Source: JAMHWF01 sp964371405
Lineage (GTDB): Bacteria; Pseudomonadota; Gammaproteobacteria; Burkholderiales; Burkholderiaceae_C
Assembly: GCA_964371405.1 (NCBI GenBank)
Contig: CAYJLV010000014.1
Span: forward strand, 1-64,000
Length of the DNA: 64,000 nt
Reading direction: 5' to 3'
Of the stretch, positions 8,225 through 18,902 are shown piece after piece (the stretch's first letter is position 1; every line of letters starts with the position of its first letter). Position numbers and translations under genes: made by a program. The notes below the pieces were generated by a model. That model was not told the DNA's origin. It searched no databases and saw nothing but the letters and a program-made list of their open reading frames with translations.

Positions 8225-8866
8225 ATGGCAGCCCAGTTTCACGATCGCCGCCAGGCCGGCATCGCGCTCGCGCACCGGCTCGCCGGGCTTGCGCTCGCCG
8301 ATCCCGTCGTGCTGGCGTTGCCGCGCGGCGGCGTGCCGGTCGCCGTCGAGGTGGCGCGCGAGTTGCGCGCGCCGCTCGACCTGCTGCTGGTGCGCAAGAT
8401 CGGCGCTCCGATGCAGCCCGAGCTGGCGGTCGCGGCGATCGTCGACGGCGCGCAGCACGACCTGGTGATCGACGACGAGACGCTGGCCTGGAGCGGCGCG
8501 ACGCGCGAGTACGTCGCCGCCGAGGCCGCGCGCCAGCTCATCGAGATCGAGCGCCGACGCAGGCTCTACCTCGGCGGGCGCGCGCCGGTCGAGATCGCGG
8601 GCCGCACCGCGATCGTCGTCGACGACGGCATCGCGACGGGCACGACGGTGCGCGCCGCGCTGAAGGCGCTGCGCCGGCGCCGGCCCGCGCGCCTCGTGCT
8701 CGCCGTGCCGGTCGCACCGCGCGAAGCCGTGGCCGAGCTCGCCTCGGAAGTCGACCAGTTCGTCTGCCTGGCGACGCCGCAATGGTTCCGCGCCGTCGGC
8801 GCGCACTACGAAGACTTCACTCAGGTCGAGGACGACGAAGTCGTGGCGCTGCTCGCGGGCGCGTGA
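8225..8866 (+). CDS. Phosphoribosyltransferase-domain protein
   Basis: This 213-aa PRTase-fold protein carries the PRPP-binding signature VVDDGIATGTT (131-141). Its N-terminal segment (VLALPRGGVPVAVEVARELRAPLDLLLVRKIG) is typical of a widespread stand-alone family. Such genes often sit in stress clusters with Hsp20, universal stress proteins and PAP2 genes. The base substrate is unknown, and the fold may have regulatory rather than salvage roles. The ATG at 8225 gives the expected N-terminus; upstream in-frame codons lie in the promoter. A FNR-like box ends 57 bases upstream. Confidence 0.85.
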   Translation: MAAQFHDRRQAGIALAHRLAGLALADPVVLALPRGGVPVAVEVARELRAPLDLLLVRKIGAPMQPELAVAAIVDGAQHDLVIDDETLAWSGATREYVAAEAARQLIEIERRRRLYLGGRAPVEIAGRTAIVVDDGIATGTTVRAALKALRRRRPARLVLAVPVAPREAVAELASEVDQFVCLATPQWFRAVGAHYEDFTQVEDDEVVALLAGA

Positions 8867-8894
8867 ACGCGGCGAGGCGCACCTGCGGCCGGCC

Positions 8895-9425
8895 TCACAA
8901 CGGGTGCGCCGTCCACGCGTGCGGCCCGTGCGCGACGGCGCGGTCCTCGGCTGCCTGCAGCGCGCCGGCGAACGCCTGCAGCCGCGCGGCGCAGGTGCCT
9001 TCGGTGATCTCCTGCGTCTTGAACGCGGCGGCCATAACGGGGCGCCGCCCGAGCAGGTGAGTCAGCTCTTCCTCGGCATTGGGCGCACCGCTGGACTGCA
9101 TCACGCTGACGATGGCGACGTCGCGCAGCTCGCTGCGGTGCTCGGCGACGAAGCTGCGCATCGGGCCCGCCATGCGCCAGACCCAGATCGGCGACACCAG
9201 GACCACGGCATCGTGCCCGGCCGGGCCCGGCCCCTTGTAGCGGATCTCGGGTCGGCGCCGCAGCATCGAGTCGACCATGCTGCGCCAGCGCCCGCTGGCG
9301 CCGTGGCGCGGTTGCGCATCGACGATCTCGGCGCGCGGCCACTCCTGCATGCGCGACAGCATCTGCGCGAGGTGGCGCGAAGTCCCTGTGTGCGAGTAGC
9401 AGACCACCAGAACCTTGCTGCCCAT
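8895..9425 (-). CDS. Flavodoxin-like protein
   Basis: This 176-aa protein starts with the FMN phosphate-binding loop of flavodoxins (KVLVVCYSHTGTSRHLA). It continues with VVLVSPIWVWRMAGPMRSF, which matches the second flavin loop of flavodoxin/NAD(P)H quinone reductase-like proteins. It is probably a soluble electron carrier or flavodoxin-fold reductase. The ATG at 9425 places the flavin loop at residues 4-16. Transcription probably starts in the 144-base gap shared with the TonB receptor gene, where a FNR-like site lies 56 bases upstream. Confidence 0.85.
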   Translation of the reverse strand: MGSKVLVVCYSHTGTSRHLAQMLSRMQEWPRAEIVDAQPRHGASGRWRSMVDSMLRRRPEIRYKGPGPAGHDAVVLVSPIWVWRMAGPMRSFVAEHRSELRDVAIVSVMQSSGAPNAEEELTHLLGRRPVMAAAFKTQEITEGTCAARLQAFAGALQAAEDRAVAHGPHAWTAHPL

Positions 9426-9480
9426 GACGGCCTTTCGGACTGCCCGCTGAGACTCTAGCGGAGCGCTCCAGCGTTCTGGA

Positions 9481-9494
9481 TTGAGGTGCGTCAA
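9481..9494. promoter_or_regulatory. FNR-like box upstream of flavodoxin-like gene
   Basis: TTGAGGTGCGTCAA has a perfect right half (GTCAA) and one mismatch in the left half. It is 56 bases upstream of the flavodoxin start and 75 upstream of the TonB receptor start, so it could serve either gene. Confidence 0.5.
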
Positions 9495-9569
9495 CGACCG
9501 TGTTCGCGCCGCGCCGCGCTCAGGTTCGGGGTGGGAATGCCGAAACAGCGGTGCTTCCCGAATGCTTCC

Positions 9570-11561
9570 ATGACGACGAGCCGCCGCCAGTCCGAACCGC
9601 CATGCGCGTTGCTGCTTGCGTTCGGCCTCGCTGCCGGCATGGCTGCAGCCGCACTGCCGGCGCACGCCGCGGGCGACCTGACGGTGCTCGGCCTGGAGCA
9701 GTTGATGGAGCTGACCGTCGTCGGCGCGTCGAAGTACGAGCAGCGCCAGAACGAGGTGGCCGCCGCCGTGACGATCGTCACGCGCAGCGAGATCAAGGCG
9801 CACGGCTGGCGCACGCTTGCCGAAGTGCTCGGCAGCCTGCCCGGCGTGCATGTCACCTACGACCGCCAGTACACCTACATCGGCACGCGCGGCTACGGTG
9901 CGCCGGGCGACGTGAACGTGCGGCTGCTGCTCACCGTCAACGGCAACCGCGTCAACGACCCGCTGTACGACGGCGCGGCGGCCGGCCGTGAGATGCCGCT
10001 CGACATCGGCCTCGTCGAGCGCATCGAATTCATCGCCGGGCCGGGCGGCGCCGTCTATGGCCAGAACGCCATGTTCGGCGTCGTCAACATCGTCACGCGC
10101 AGCGGCGCCGATCTCAACGGCGCCGAGATCGCCGTCGCGGCCGAGCATGCGCCGGCGCTGCGCGAAGGGCGCGTCACCTGGGGCCGGCGCCTCGACAACG
10201 GCGTCGACGTGCTGGTCTCGGTGTCGGGCCAGCGTGCCGCCGGCGCGGACCGCTCGTACGACTACGGCGCGTCCGGCGTCTCGGGCGTCGCGCGCGGCCT
10301 CGACGCCGAGCGCGACCGCGAGCTGTTCGCGAGCATCGCCGGCGGCCGCTGGCACTTCGATCTGACGCACGGCAGCCGCCACAAGGACGATCCGACGGCG
10401 GGCTACCGCTCCGACCCGCTGGTGGCCGGCCAGCACCAGAGCGACGCCTACACGCTGGCGCAGCTGCGCTTTCACGAGCGGCTGCGCGGCGACACGCTGC
10501 GACTGACCGGGCGGGTCTTTGCCGGCCGCTTCCGCTACGACAGCATCCTCTCGTACGGCACGCTGTTCGCGTTCCCGGCGCAGGCCGACTGGCAGGGCAC
10601 CGAATGGAGCCTGGTGTCGACCGCTTTCGCCGGCCACAAGCTGATGCTCGGCTTCGAGGCGCAGCGCAATGCGCGCACCGACCAGTCCGCGCTCGACCTC
10701 GCGACGCCGGCCAACGACATCCGCATCCCGGCCTCGGGCCGGCGCGTCGGCGTCTACCTGCAGGACGAGTGGCGCCTGCACGAGACCTTGACCGCGACGC
10801 TCGGCCTGCGCGTCGACGACGGCGCCGCGCCGGGCCTGCGCACCAGCCCGCGCGCCGGCCTGATCTGGGAAGCCGCCGCGGCGACGACGCTCAAGCTGCT
10901 GTACGGCCGTGCGCACCGCGCGCCGAACACCTATGAAAGCCGCTACGCCGACGGGCTGGCGCTGGTCGCCAATCCGGGGCTTGCGGGCGAGCGCATCGAT
11001 ACCCTTGAGCTCGTCGCCGATCAGCGCGTCGGACGCGAACTCGGCCTGCGCGCCTCGGCCTACGAATGGACGATGCGCGATCTCGTCACGCTCGGCAGCG
11101 ACCCGGCGAGCGGCCTCTCGCAATACCGCTCGGGCGGCACGGTGCGAGCGCGCGGCATCGAGCTCTCGGCCGACCGCACCTGGGCCTCGGGCGCACGGCT
11201 GCGCGGCAGCGTGTCGCGGCAGCAGGTCGCCGACACGGCCGGCGCGCGGCTGCCCAACTCGCCGCGCTGGCTCGCCAAGCTCGCCGCGACCACGCCGCTG
11301 CCGGTCGCGGGCCTGCGCGCGGCCTACGAATTCCGCTACACCGGCAGCCGCCGCACGCTGGCCGGCAACGAGCTCGGCGGCGCCGCAGTCTCGAACCTGA
11401 ATCTCGTCACCGAGGCGCTGGGCGAAGGCATCGAGCTGTCGCTCGGCGTGCACAACCTGTTCGACCGGCGCTATGCCCACCCAGGCGCCGACACCAACTG
11501 GCAGGACGCGCTGCAGCAGGACGGGCGCAACCTGCGCCTCGCGCTGACGGCCAGGTTCTGA
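9570..11561 (+). CDS. TonB-dependent outer-membrane receptor
   Basis: This is a 663-aa outer-membrane receptor. It has a signal peptide ending at ALPAHAA and a short N-terminal segment (LEQLMELTVVGASKYEQRQNE). The plug domain follows (TIVTRSEIKAHGWRTLAEVL, then GPGGAVYGQNAMFGVVNIVT), then a 22-strand-type barrel ending in an aromatic (LALTARF). The start at 9570 gives a clean signal peptide. It lies seven bases upstream of a YfiR-like gene and then a hybrid kinase, an arrangement that suggests a sensor or signal-transducing receptor rather than plain siderophore uptake. Ligand unknown. Confidence 0.9.
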   Translation: MTTSRRQSEPPCALLLAFGLAAGMAAAALPAHAAGDLTVLGLEQLMELTVVGASKYEQRQNEVAAAVTIVTRSEIKAHGWRTLAEVLGSLPGVHVTYDRQYTYIGTRGYGAPGDVNVRLLLTVNGNRVNDPLYDGAAAGREMPLDIGLVERIEFIAGPGGAVYGQNAMFGVVNIVTRSGADLNGAEIAVAAEHAPALREGRVTWGRRLDNGVDVLVSVSGQRAAGADRSYDYGASGVSGVARGLDAERDRELFASIAGGRWHFDLTHGSRHKDDPTAGYRSDPLVAGQHQSDAYTLAQLRFHERLRGDTLRLTGRVFAGRFRYDSILSYGTLFAFPAQADWQGTEWSLVSTAFAGHKLMLGFEAQRNARTDQSALDLATPANDIRIPASGRRVGVYLQDEWRLHETLTATLGLRVDDGAAPGLRTSPRAGLIWEAAAATTLKLLYGRAHRAPNTYESRYADGLALVANPGLAGERIDTLELVADQRVGRELGLRASAYEWTMRDLVTLGSDPASGLSQYRSGGTVRARGIELSADRTWASGARLRGSVSRQQVADTAGARLPNSPRWLAKLAATTPLPVAGLRAAYEFRYTGSRRTLAGNELGGAAVSNLNLVTEALGEGIELSLGVHNLFDRRYAHPGADTNWQDALQQDGRNLRLALTARF

Positions 11562-11568
11562 CGCGCGC

Positions 11569-12128
11569 ATGGCCATCGGGTTCATCGCAACCACCGGCCG
11601 ATCGGCAGCGCGCCGCAGTGCAGCCCATTGCTGCCTGCTGATCGCGCTGCTGTTCTCTGCCACGGCGGCGTTCGCCGTCGGCCAGCCCGAGTACCGCGTC
11701 AAGGCGGCCTTCCTCTACAACTTCGCGCTGCTCACGCAGTGGCCCGACGAGACCAGTGCGGCGCTGCAGCTGTGCGTGCACGGCGACGACCCGTTCGGCG
11801 TCGAGCTCGACGGCTTGAGCGGCAAGCCGGTCGGCGTGCGCAGCATCGTCGTGCGGCGCGGCGTCGCGCGCGATACGCTGGCGGGCTGCCAGCTCGTCTT
11901 CGTCTCGGCGTCGGCGATCGGCGATCTGCCGCGCGTGCTCGACGCACTGCGCGGCAGCGCCGCACTGACCGTCGCCGACAGCCCCGGCGCGGCGCGCCGC
12001 GGCGTCGCCGTCAACCTCGTCGATATCGGCGACGAACGCATCGGCTTCGAGGTCAACCTGCGCGCCGCGCAGGCCGCGCGCCTCGTCCTCAGCTCCAAGC
12101 TGCTGCGGCTGGCGCGCGAGGTGCAGCC

Positions 12129-12132
<4 letters not shown>
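11569..12132 (+). CDS. YfiR-family (DUF4154) periplasmic protein
   Basis: This 187-aa exported protein has a signal peptide (about 1-36, ending TAAFA) and the DUF4154 pattern: EYRVKAAFLYNFALLTQWP, LCVHGDDPFG, CQLVFVS, and NLVDIGDERIGFEVNLRAA with a terminal SSKLLRLARE. In Pseudomonas, YfiR represses the CHASE8-containing diguanylate cyclase YfiN from the periplasm. Here the stop overlaps the start of a kinase whose periplasmic region resembles CHASE8, so YfiR probably controls that kinase. This is inference from family and operon structure. Confidence 0.88.
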
Positions 12133-14492
<2,360 letters not shown>

Positions 14493-14520
14493 TGCAGCTC
14501 GGCGGCGCGCCGGCGCTGCC

Positions 14521-15156
14521 TCAATCCCCGCGCAGACGGGGCACGAACGCGGGCGTCGCCGCCGCGTAGCGCCGCCATGCCGCGCCGTGCGCGGCGAGCA
14601 GGTCCGCGTCTTCCACGCGCGCCGCGCGCGCATAGAACCACGCCAGCGGCGCCAACAGCAGCAGGCCGAGCCAGCCCGGCCACAGCAGCAGCGCGCCGGA
14701 GGCGACGAGTCCGCAGGCCGCGTACTCGGGGTGACGCACGCGCGCATAGACGCCGCGCTCGGCGAGGCGCCCCTCGCGCGCTGCAGCGGCGATCGCGTTG
14801 CGCGCCGCCAGCAGCACGCCGATGCCGGCAGCGACGGCTGCAGCTCCCGCGAGCTGCAGCGGCCCCCACGGCGCCAGTGGCTGCCAGCCGAGCACCATCG
14901 CGAGCGTCTCGGCCGGCTCGCGCGGCCACGCATGGCCGCCGAACTGGCGCTGCGCGGCGCGCCCGCTCCACACGGCCAGCGCGAGCGGCAGCCCGTAGCG
15001 TTCGGCGACGACGGCCAGCAGGTAGGCGGCGAGTGCGCCGACGCCGCGCCAGGCGTGCGCAGCGCGCGCGGCGGCGAGTGCGAACAGCAGTGCCGCGACG
15101 AGGGCGCCGGCGAGCAGCAGCAGGCCCCAGGCCCCGGCGACCGCGGCGTCGTTCAT
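14521..15156 (-). CDS. Isoprenylcysteine carboxyl methyltransferase-like membrane protein
   Basis: This 211-aa integral membrane protein has several hydrophobic segments and the C-terminal pattern GVYARVRHPEYAACGL. That pattern marks the ICMT/PEMT (phospholipid or isoprenylcysteine methyltransferase, NnrU-like) superfamily, where the RHP stretch helps bind S-adenosylmethionine. The substrate is unknown and bacterial members have varied roles. Its ATG is four bases after the stop of the upstream synthetase/acetyltransferase gene, so the two are probably cotranscribed. Confidence 0.75.
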   Translation of the reverse strand: MNDAAVAGAWGLLLLAGALVAALLFALAAARAAHAWRGVGALAAYLLAVVAERYGLPLALAVWSGRAAQRQFGGHAWPREPAETLAMVLGWQPLAPWGPLQLAGAAAVAAGIGVLLAARNAIAAAAREGRLAERGVYARVRHPEYAACGLVASGALLLWPGWLGLLLLAPLAWFYARAARVEDADLLAAHGAAWRRYAAATPAFVPRLRGD

Positions 15157-15160
15157 CGCG

Positions 15161-17827
15161 TCATCGAGGCGGCGCGAGCGGCATCACGACGCGCAGCGCG
15201 TCACGGTTCGACGTGGCGTCGTCGACTTCGAAGCCCAGCGCCTGCGCCAGCTCGAGCATCTTGCGGTTCTCGGGCAGCACCAGCCCGACCAGCCGCGGCG
15301 TGCCGCGCCCGCGCGTGTAGCGCACCACCTTGTCGAGCAGCAGGTGGCCGAGGCCGCGTCGCTGCAGGTCGCTGCGCACGATGATCGCAAACTCGGCCTC
15401 GGCGTTGTCGGGGTCCGTGATCGCGCGCACCACGCCCAGCGTCTCGGGCGCGCCGTCGGCGCCGGATGCGGTGGCGACGAAGGCCATCTCGCGCTCATAG
15501 TCGACCTGCGTCAGCCGCGCCAGCTCGGCGCGCGACAGCTCGCGCCGGTACTGGAACGCGCGCAGCCGGACGTCCTCGGGCGTCAGCTTCTCGATGAAGG
15601 CGCGGTGCTGCGCCTCGTCGTCGGGACGGATCGGCCGGACCACGATCTCGCGGCCCTCCCAGCTCGTGCGTTCCTCGAGCTCGTCGGGGTAGGGGCGGAT
15701 CGCGAAGCGCGCGGCGCCGCCGCCGGCGTCGGCAGCGACGCGGATGCGCGCATCGAGCGCGATCACGCCGTCGGCGTCGGCCCACAGCGGGTTGATGTCG
15801 AGCTCGGCCAGCTCGGGCAGGTCGGCCAGCAGCTGCGATACGGCGACCAGCACGTCGCACACGGCGTCGACGCGCGCCGGCGCGCGGTCGCGGTAGCCGG
15901 CGAGCAGCTTCGCGACGCGCGTGCGCGACACCAGCTCGCGCGCCAGCGGCGCGTTCAGCGGCGGCAGCGCGACGGCGCGGTCGGCCAGCACCTCGACGGC
16001 CGTGCCGCCCTGGCCGAACAGCACGACGGGGCCGAACACGCTGTCGATGCTGGCGCCGATGATCAACTCCTCGGCCTGCGGCCGGCGCACCATCGCCTGC
16101 ACCGTGAAGCCTTCGACGCGCGCGTCGGGTCGGCGCTCGCGCACGCGTTCGAGCATCGCGTCGGCGGCCGCGCCGACGGCCTCGTCGTTGCCGAGTTCGA
16201 GCGCGACGCCGCCGACGTCCGACTTGTGCGTGATGTCGGGCGACAGGATCTTCAGCGCGACCGGGTAGCCGAAGCGCTTGGCCGCGGCACGGGCGGCGGC
16301 AGCGTCGGGCGGCACGACGACGGTCGGCACGACGGGGATTCCGTAGGCCGTCAGCACCGCCTTGGCGTCGGCCTCGCCGAGCCAGGGCCTGCCGGCGGCC
16401 AGCGCGTGCTCGATCAGGGCGCGCGCCGCGGCGCGGTCGGGCGGGGCGGCGGGTGTGCGCGTCGGCGCCTCGAGCAACTGCTCCTGGTTGCGGCGGTAGG
16501 TGGCGAGCATCGCGAAGGCGTGCACCGCCGCCTCGGGCGTCGCGTAGTCGGCGACGCCGGCGTCCTCGAACAGCTCGCGCGCGGCGGCCACACCGCCGTC
16601 GCCGAGCCAGCACGCCAGCACGCGCGCCGGGTTGTCGCGCACGATCGGCACGCAGGCGCGCGCGATGTCTTCGCTGCGCACGATCGCCGTCGGCGCGTGG
16701 CAGAACAGCACGGCCGGTTGTGCCGGCTCGGCCAGCAGCGCGCGCAGCGTCGCCGTGTAGCGCTCGACCGGCGCGTCGCCGATGATGTCGATCGGGTTGG
16801 CGCGCGACCAGGTCTTCGGCAGCGCGGCGTCGAGGGTGGCGAGCAGCTCGGGGCCGAGCGCCGCCAGCGGCACGCCGGCCGGCTCGGCGGCGTCGGCCGC
16901 CATCACGCCGGCGCCGCCGCCGTTGGTCATCACGACCAGCTCGCGGCTGCGGTTGGCGCCGAAACGCGCCAGCGTCTCGGCCGCCATGAACAGCTCGGCC
17001 AGGGTGTCGACGCGCAGCATGCCGGCGCGCCGGATCGCCGCGTCGAACACGATGTCGGAGCCCGCCATCGCGCCGGTGTGCGAGGCGGCGGCCTTCACGC
17101 CCTGGCCGGCGCGCCCCGCCTTCACGACGATCACCGGCTTGTTGCGCGCCGCCGCGCGCGCCGCCGACATGAACTTGCGCGGCGACTCGATCGACTCGAT
17201 GTAGAGCAGGATCGAGCGTGTGCAGGGATCGCTCGCCAGCCAGTCGAGCAGGTCGCCGAAGTCGACATCGCTGCGCTCGCCGAGCGACACCATGCGCGAG
17301 AAGCCGATGCTCCGCGACTTGGCCCAGTCGAGCACGGCGGTGACGAGCGCGCCCGACTGCGACACGAAGGCGATGTCGCCGGCCAGCGCATCGGTGTGCG
17401 CGAAGCTGGCGTTCAGGCCGAGGTGCGGCGTCAGCAGGCCGAGGCAGTTCGGGCCGAGCACGCGCAGCAGGTGCGGCCGCGCGGCGTCGAGCGTCTGCTG
17501 CTTCTGCGCCGCGGTGAGGCCGGCCGTCATCACGATCGTGGCGCGCGTGCCGAGCGCGCCGAGCGCGGCGACCAAGCCCGGGATCGTCGCCGGCGGCGTG
17601 CACAGCACGGCCAGGTCGGGCGGCGCCGGCAGGGCGTCGACCGTGGCATGGCAGGGCTGGCCGTCGAGATCGCTGCGCGACGGGTTGACGGCGTGCACCG
17701 GTCCCTTGAAGGCGCCGGCGCGCAGGTTACGCCAGACGGTGGCACCGACGCTACCGGGGCGGTCGGAGGCGCCGACGACGGCGACGGACGCCGGTTCGAG
17801 CAGGCGGTCGAGATGGCGGATCGTCAT
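15161..17827 (-). CDS. Acyl-CoA synthetase (NDP-forming) fused to GNAT acetyltransferase, Pat-like
   Basis: This 888-aa protein has four parts: a CoA-binding domain (about 10-110, VAVVGASDRPGSVG), ligase-CoA domains (about 150-460), an ATP-grasp domain (about 490-700) and a C-terminal GNAT domain (about 725-885, ending LRRGLGHLLLDKVV-like). The layout is that of Pat/YfiQ lysine acetyltransferases, which acetylate acetyl-CoA synthetase. Unlike those proteins as I recall them, it keeps the catalytic phosphohistidine motif, SHTGAMAGSD with His250. The ligase half may therefore be active (acetate-CoA ligase, ADP-forming). It is first in a two-gene operon with the methyltransferase. Confidence 0.9.
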   Translation of the reverse strand: MTIRHLDRLLEPASVAVVGASDRPGSVGATVWRNLRAGAFKGPVHAVNPSRSDLDGQPCHATVDALPAPPDLAVLCTPPATIPGLVAALGALGTRATIVMTAGLTAAQKQQTLDAARPHLLRVLGPNCLGLLTPHLGLNASFAHTDALAGDIAFVSQSGALVTAVLDWAKSRSIGFSRMVSLGERSDVDFGDLLDWLASDPCTRSILLYIESIESPRKFMSAARAAARNKPVIVVKAGRAGQGVKAAASHTGAMAGSDIVFDAAIRRAGMLRVDTLAELFMAAETLARFGANRSRELVVMTNGGGAGVMAADAAEPAGVPLAALGPELLATLDAALPKTWSRANPIDIIGDAPVERYTATLRALLAEPAQPAVLFCHAPTAIVRSEDIARACVPIVRDNPARVLACWLGDGGVAAARELFEDAGVADYATPEAAVHAFAMLATYRRNQEQLLEAPTRTPAAPPDRAAARALIEHALAAGRPWLGEADAKAVLTAYGIPVVPTVVVPPDAAAARAAAKRFGYPVALKILSPDITHKSDVGGVALELGNDEAVGAAADAMLERVRERRPDARVEGFTVQAMVRRPQAEELIIGASIDSVFGPVVLFGQGGTAVEVLADRAVALPPLNAPLARELVSRTRVAKLLAGYRDRAPARVDAVCDVLVAVSQLLADLPELAELDINPLWADADGVIALDARIRVAADAGGGAARFAIRPYPDELEERTSWEGREIVVRPIRPDDEAQHRAFIEKLTPEDVRLRAFQYRRELSRAELARLTQVDYEREMAFVATASGADGAPETLGVVRAITDPDNAEAEFAIIVRSDLQRRGLGHLLLDKVVRYTRGRGTPRLVGLVLPENRKMLELAQALGFEVDDATSNRDALRVVMPLAPPR

Positions 17828-17900
17828 CGCGCGGGCCGCGCGACGGCGTGTTCCGATTCAGCAGGAAGACGGCAGTTCATGAGCCATCTTATGCCGCGCC

Positions 17901-18713
17901 TCAAGTCATCGTGTTGACCAGCAGCGCCTGCAGGGTGTAGCGCCAGTCGCTGGCGCGCTCGGCATCGTCGACCGGCACGCCGCCGGCGCGCAGCGTCCAG
18001 CGCTCGCCGCCGTTCGCATCGATGACGACGTCGGCCTCCCGCACCGCCTCGTCGGCCGAGTCGACCAGGCGCAGCCGCGCCTGGCTCTGGCGCGCGAGCT
18101 GCTCGGCGTGGCGCAGCCGAGCCGGCGTCGGCTCCTGGCCCGCCGGCGCGGCGATGCGCAACTCGATGCCGGTCAGCGCCGCGGCCTGCAGCAGCGCGTC
18201 GCTGCGCGGCGTGCGCGCGTCGCCGAGATAGGCCACGCGCAACTCGGCCAGCGGCTTGCCGCTGCGTTCGTGCACGCCCAGCAGGTCGGCGAGGGCGTGC
18301 GTCGGGTGGTTCTCGTCGCCGAGGCCGTTGTAGACCGGCACGCCGGCGTCGCTTTCGACGCGCTCGATCAGCGTGGCCGGCATCGCCGTGCAGTCGATCG
18401 CGTCGTAGAGCCGGCCGAGCAGCCGCGCCGTGGCGTCGAGTTCACCGTTGTGCAGGTGCGAATCGCTCGGCCGCAGCTGCGCGACCTGCGCGCCGAGCTC
18501 GACGGCGGCGCGGCGCAGCACGCTCGCGCCGCGCCCCGGCGCGTCGCACAGCAACGCAAGGTTCTTGCCGCGCAACGGCGCCGCCCCGCGGCCGGCGCGC
18601 TCGGCACGCCGCAACTGCCGGGCCGTGTCGAACAGCGCCAGCACGTCGGCGCGCGTCAGCGCGTCGATCGACCACAGATTGCGATGCGACAGGACAGGGC
18701 TCTTCGAGATCAC
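17901..18713 (-). CDS. Carbamoyltransferase-fold protein with degenerate carbamoyl-phosphate site
   Basis: This 270-aa protein (GTG start at 18713 chosen because upstream codons run through the promoter) resembles aspartate/ornithine carbamoyltransferases. It has LWSIDALTRADVLALFDTA at the N-terminus and an intact DENHPTHALADLLGVHE block. The expected STRTR carbamoyl-phosphate loop is replaced by CDAPGRGAS (56-64), and the C-terminal HCLP motif by DANGGERW. Catalysis by the usual route is therefore doubtful. It is divergent from the Crp/Fnr gene, with a FNR-like palindrome 34 bases upstream, suggesting a regulated stress role. Confidence 0.8.
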   Translation of the reverse strand: MISKSPVLSHRNLWSIDALTRADVLALFDTARQLRRAERAGRGAAPLRGKNLALLCDAPGRGASVLRRAAVELGAQVAQLRPSDSHLHNGELDATARLLGRLYDAIDCTAMPATLIERVESDAGVPVYNGLGDENHPTHALADLLGVHERSGKPLAELRVAYLGDARTPRSDALLQAAALTGIELRIAAPAGQEPTPARLRHAEQLARQSQARLRLVDSADEAVREADVVIDANGGERWTLRAGGVPVDDAERASDWRYTLQALLVNTMT

Positions 18714-18746
18714 GGCGTTAGCGTACCCACGGCCTGTGCGGGGTGT

Positions 18747-18760
18747 TTGACGCCCGTCAA
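18747..18760. promoter_or_regulatory. FNR-like box between carbamoyltransferase-like and crp/fnr genes
   Basis: TTGACGCCCGTCAA is a perfect 14-bp palindrome with half-site TTGAC. It is 34 bases before the carbamoyltransferase-like start and 142 before the Crp/Fnr start. It may mediate autoregulation. Confidence 0.65.
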
Positions 18761-18837
18761 GCGCAGCCCGCCCCGCCGCCGACCGATACGCGCCCGACAC
18801 GAAGCGTTCACGCAGTGTTACGCAGCGTGGCGTGATG

Positions 18838-18866
18838 TTGTCACGGGGGTTGCGGTCGCTTCTTAA
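18838..18866 (+). promoter_or_regulatory. Candidate sigma70 promoter of the crp/fnr gene
   Basis: TTGTCA (18838-18843) and TCTTAA (18861-18866) are separated by 17 bases. A ribosome site (AGGAG, near 18892) precedes the ATG at 18903. The match is by eye only. Confidence 0.45.
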
Positions 18867-18902
18867 GCTCCCGTGCATCGATCAGCGACAGGAGCCGGGG
18901 CC

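Noticed and set aside
8895..11702. One long minus-strand frame spanning the flavodoxin gene and the TonB receptor region
   Set aside because: Only the last 176 residues (from 9425) resemble a protein; the rest is antisense to the TonB receptor gene.
18804..18832. CGCAG direct repeats and CACGC/GCGTG arms upstream of the crp/fnr gene
   Set aside because: Arms are short and imperfect in spacing and cannot be told from chance in such GC-rich DNA.
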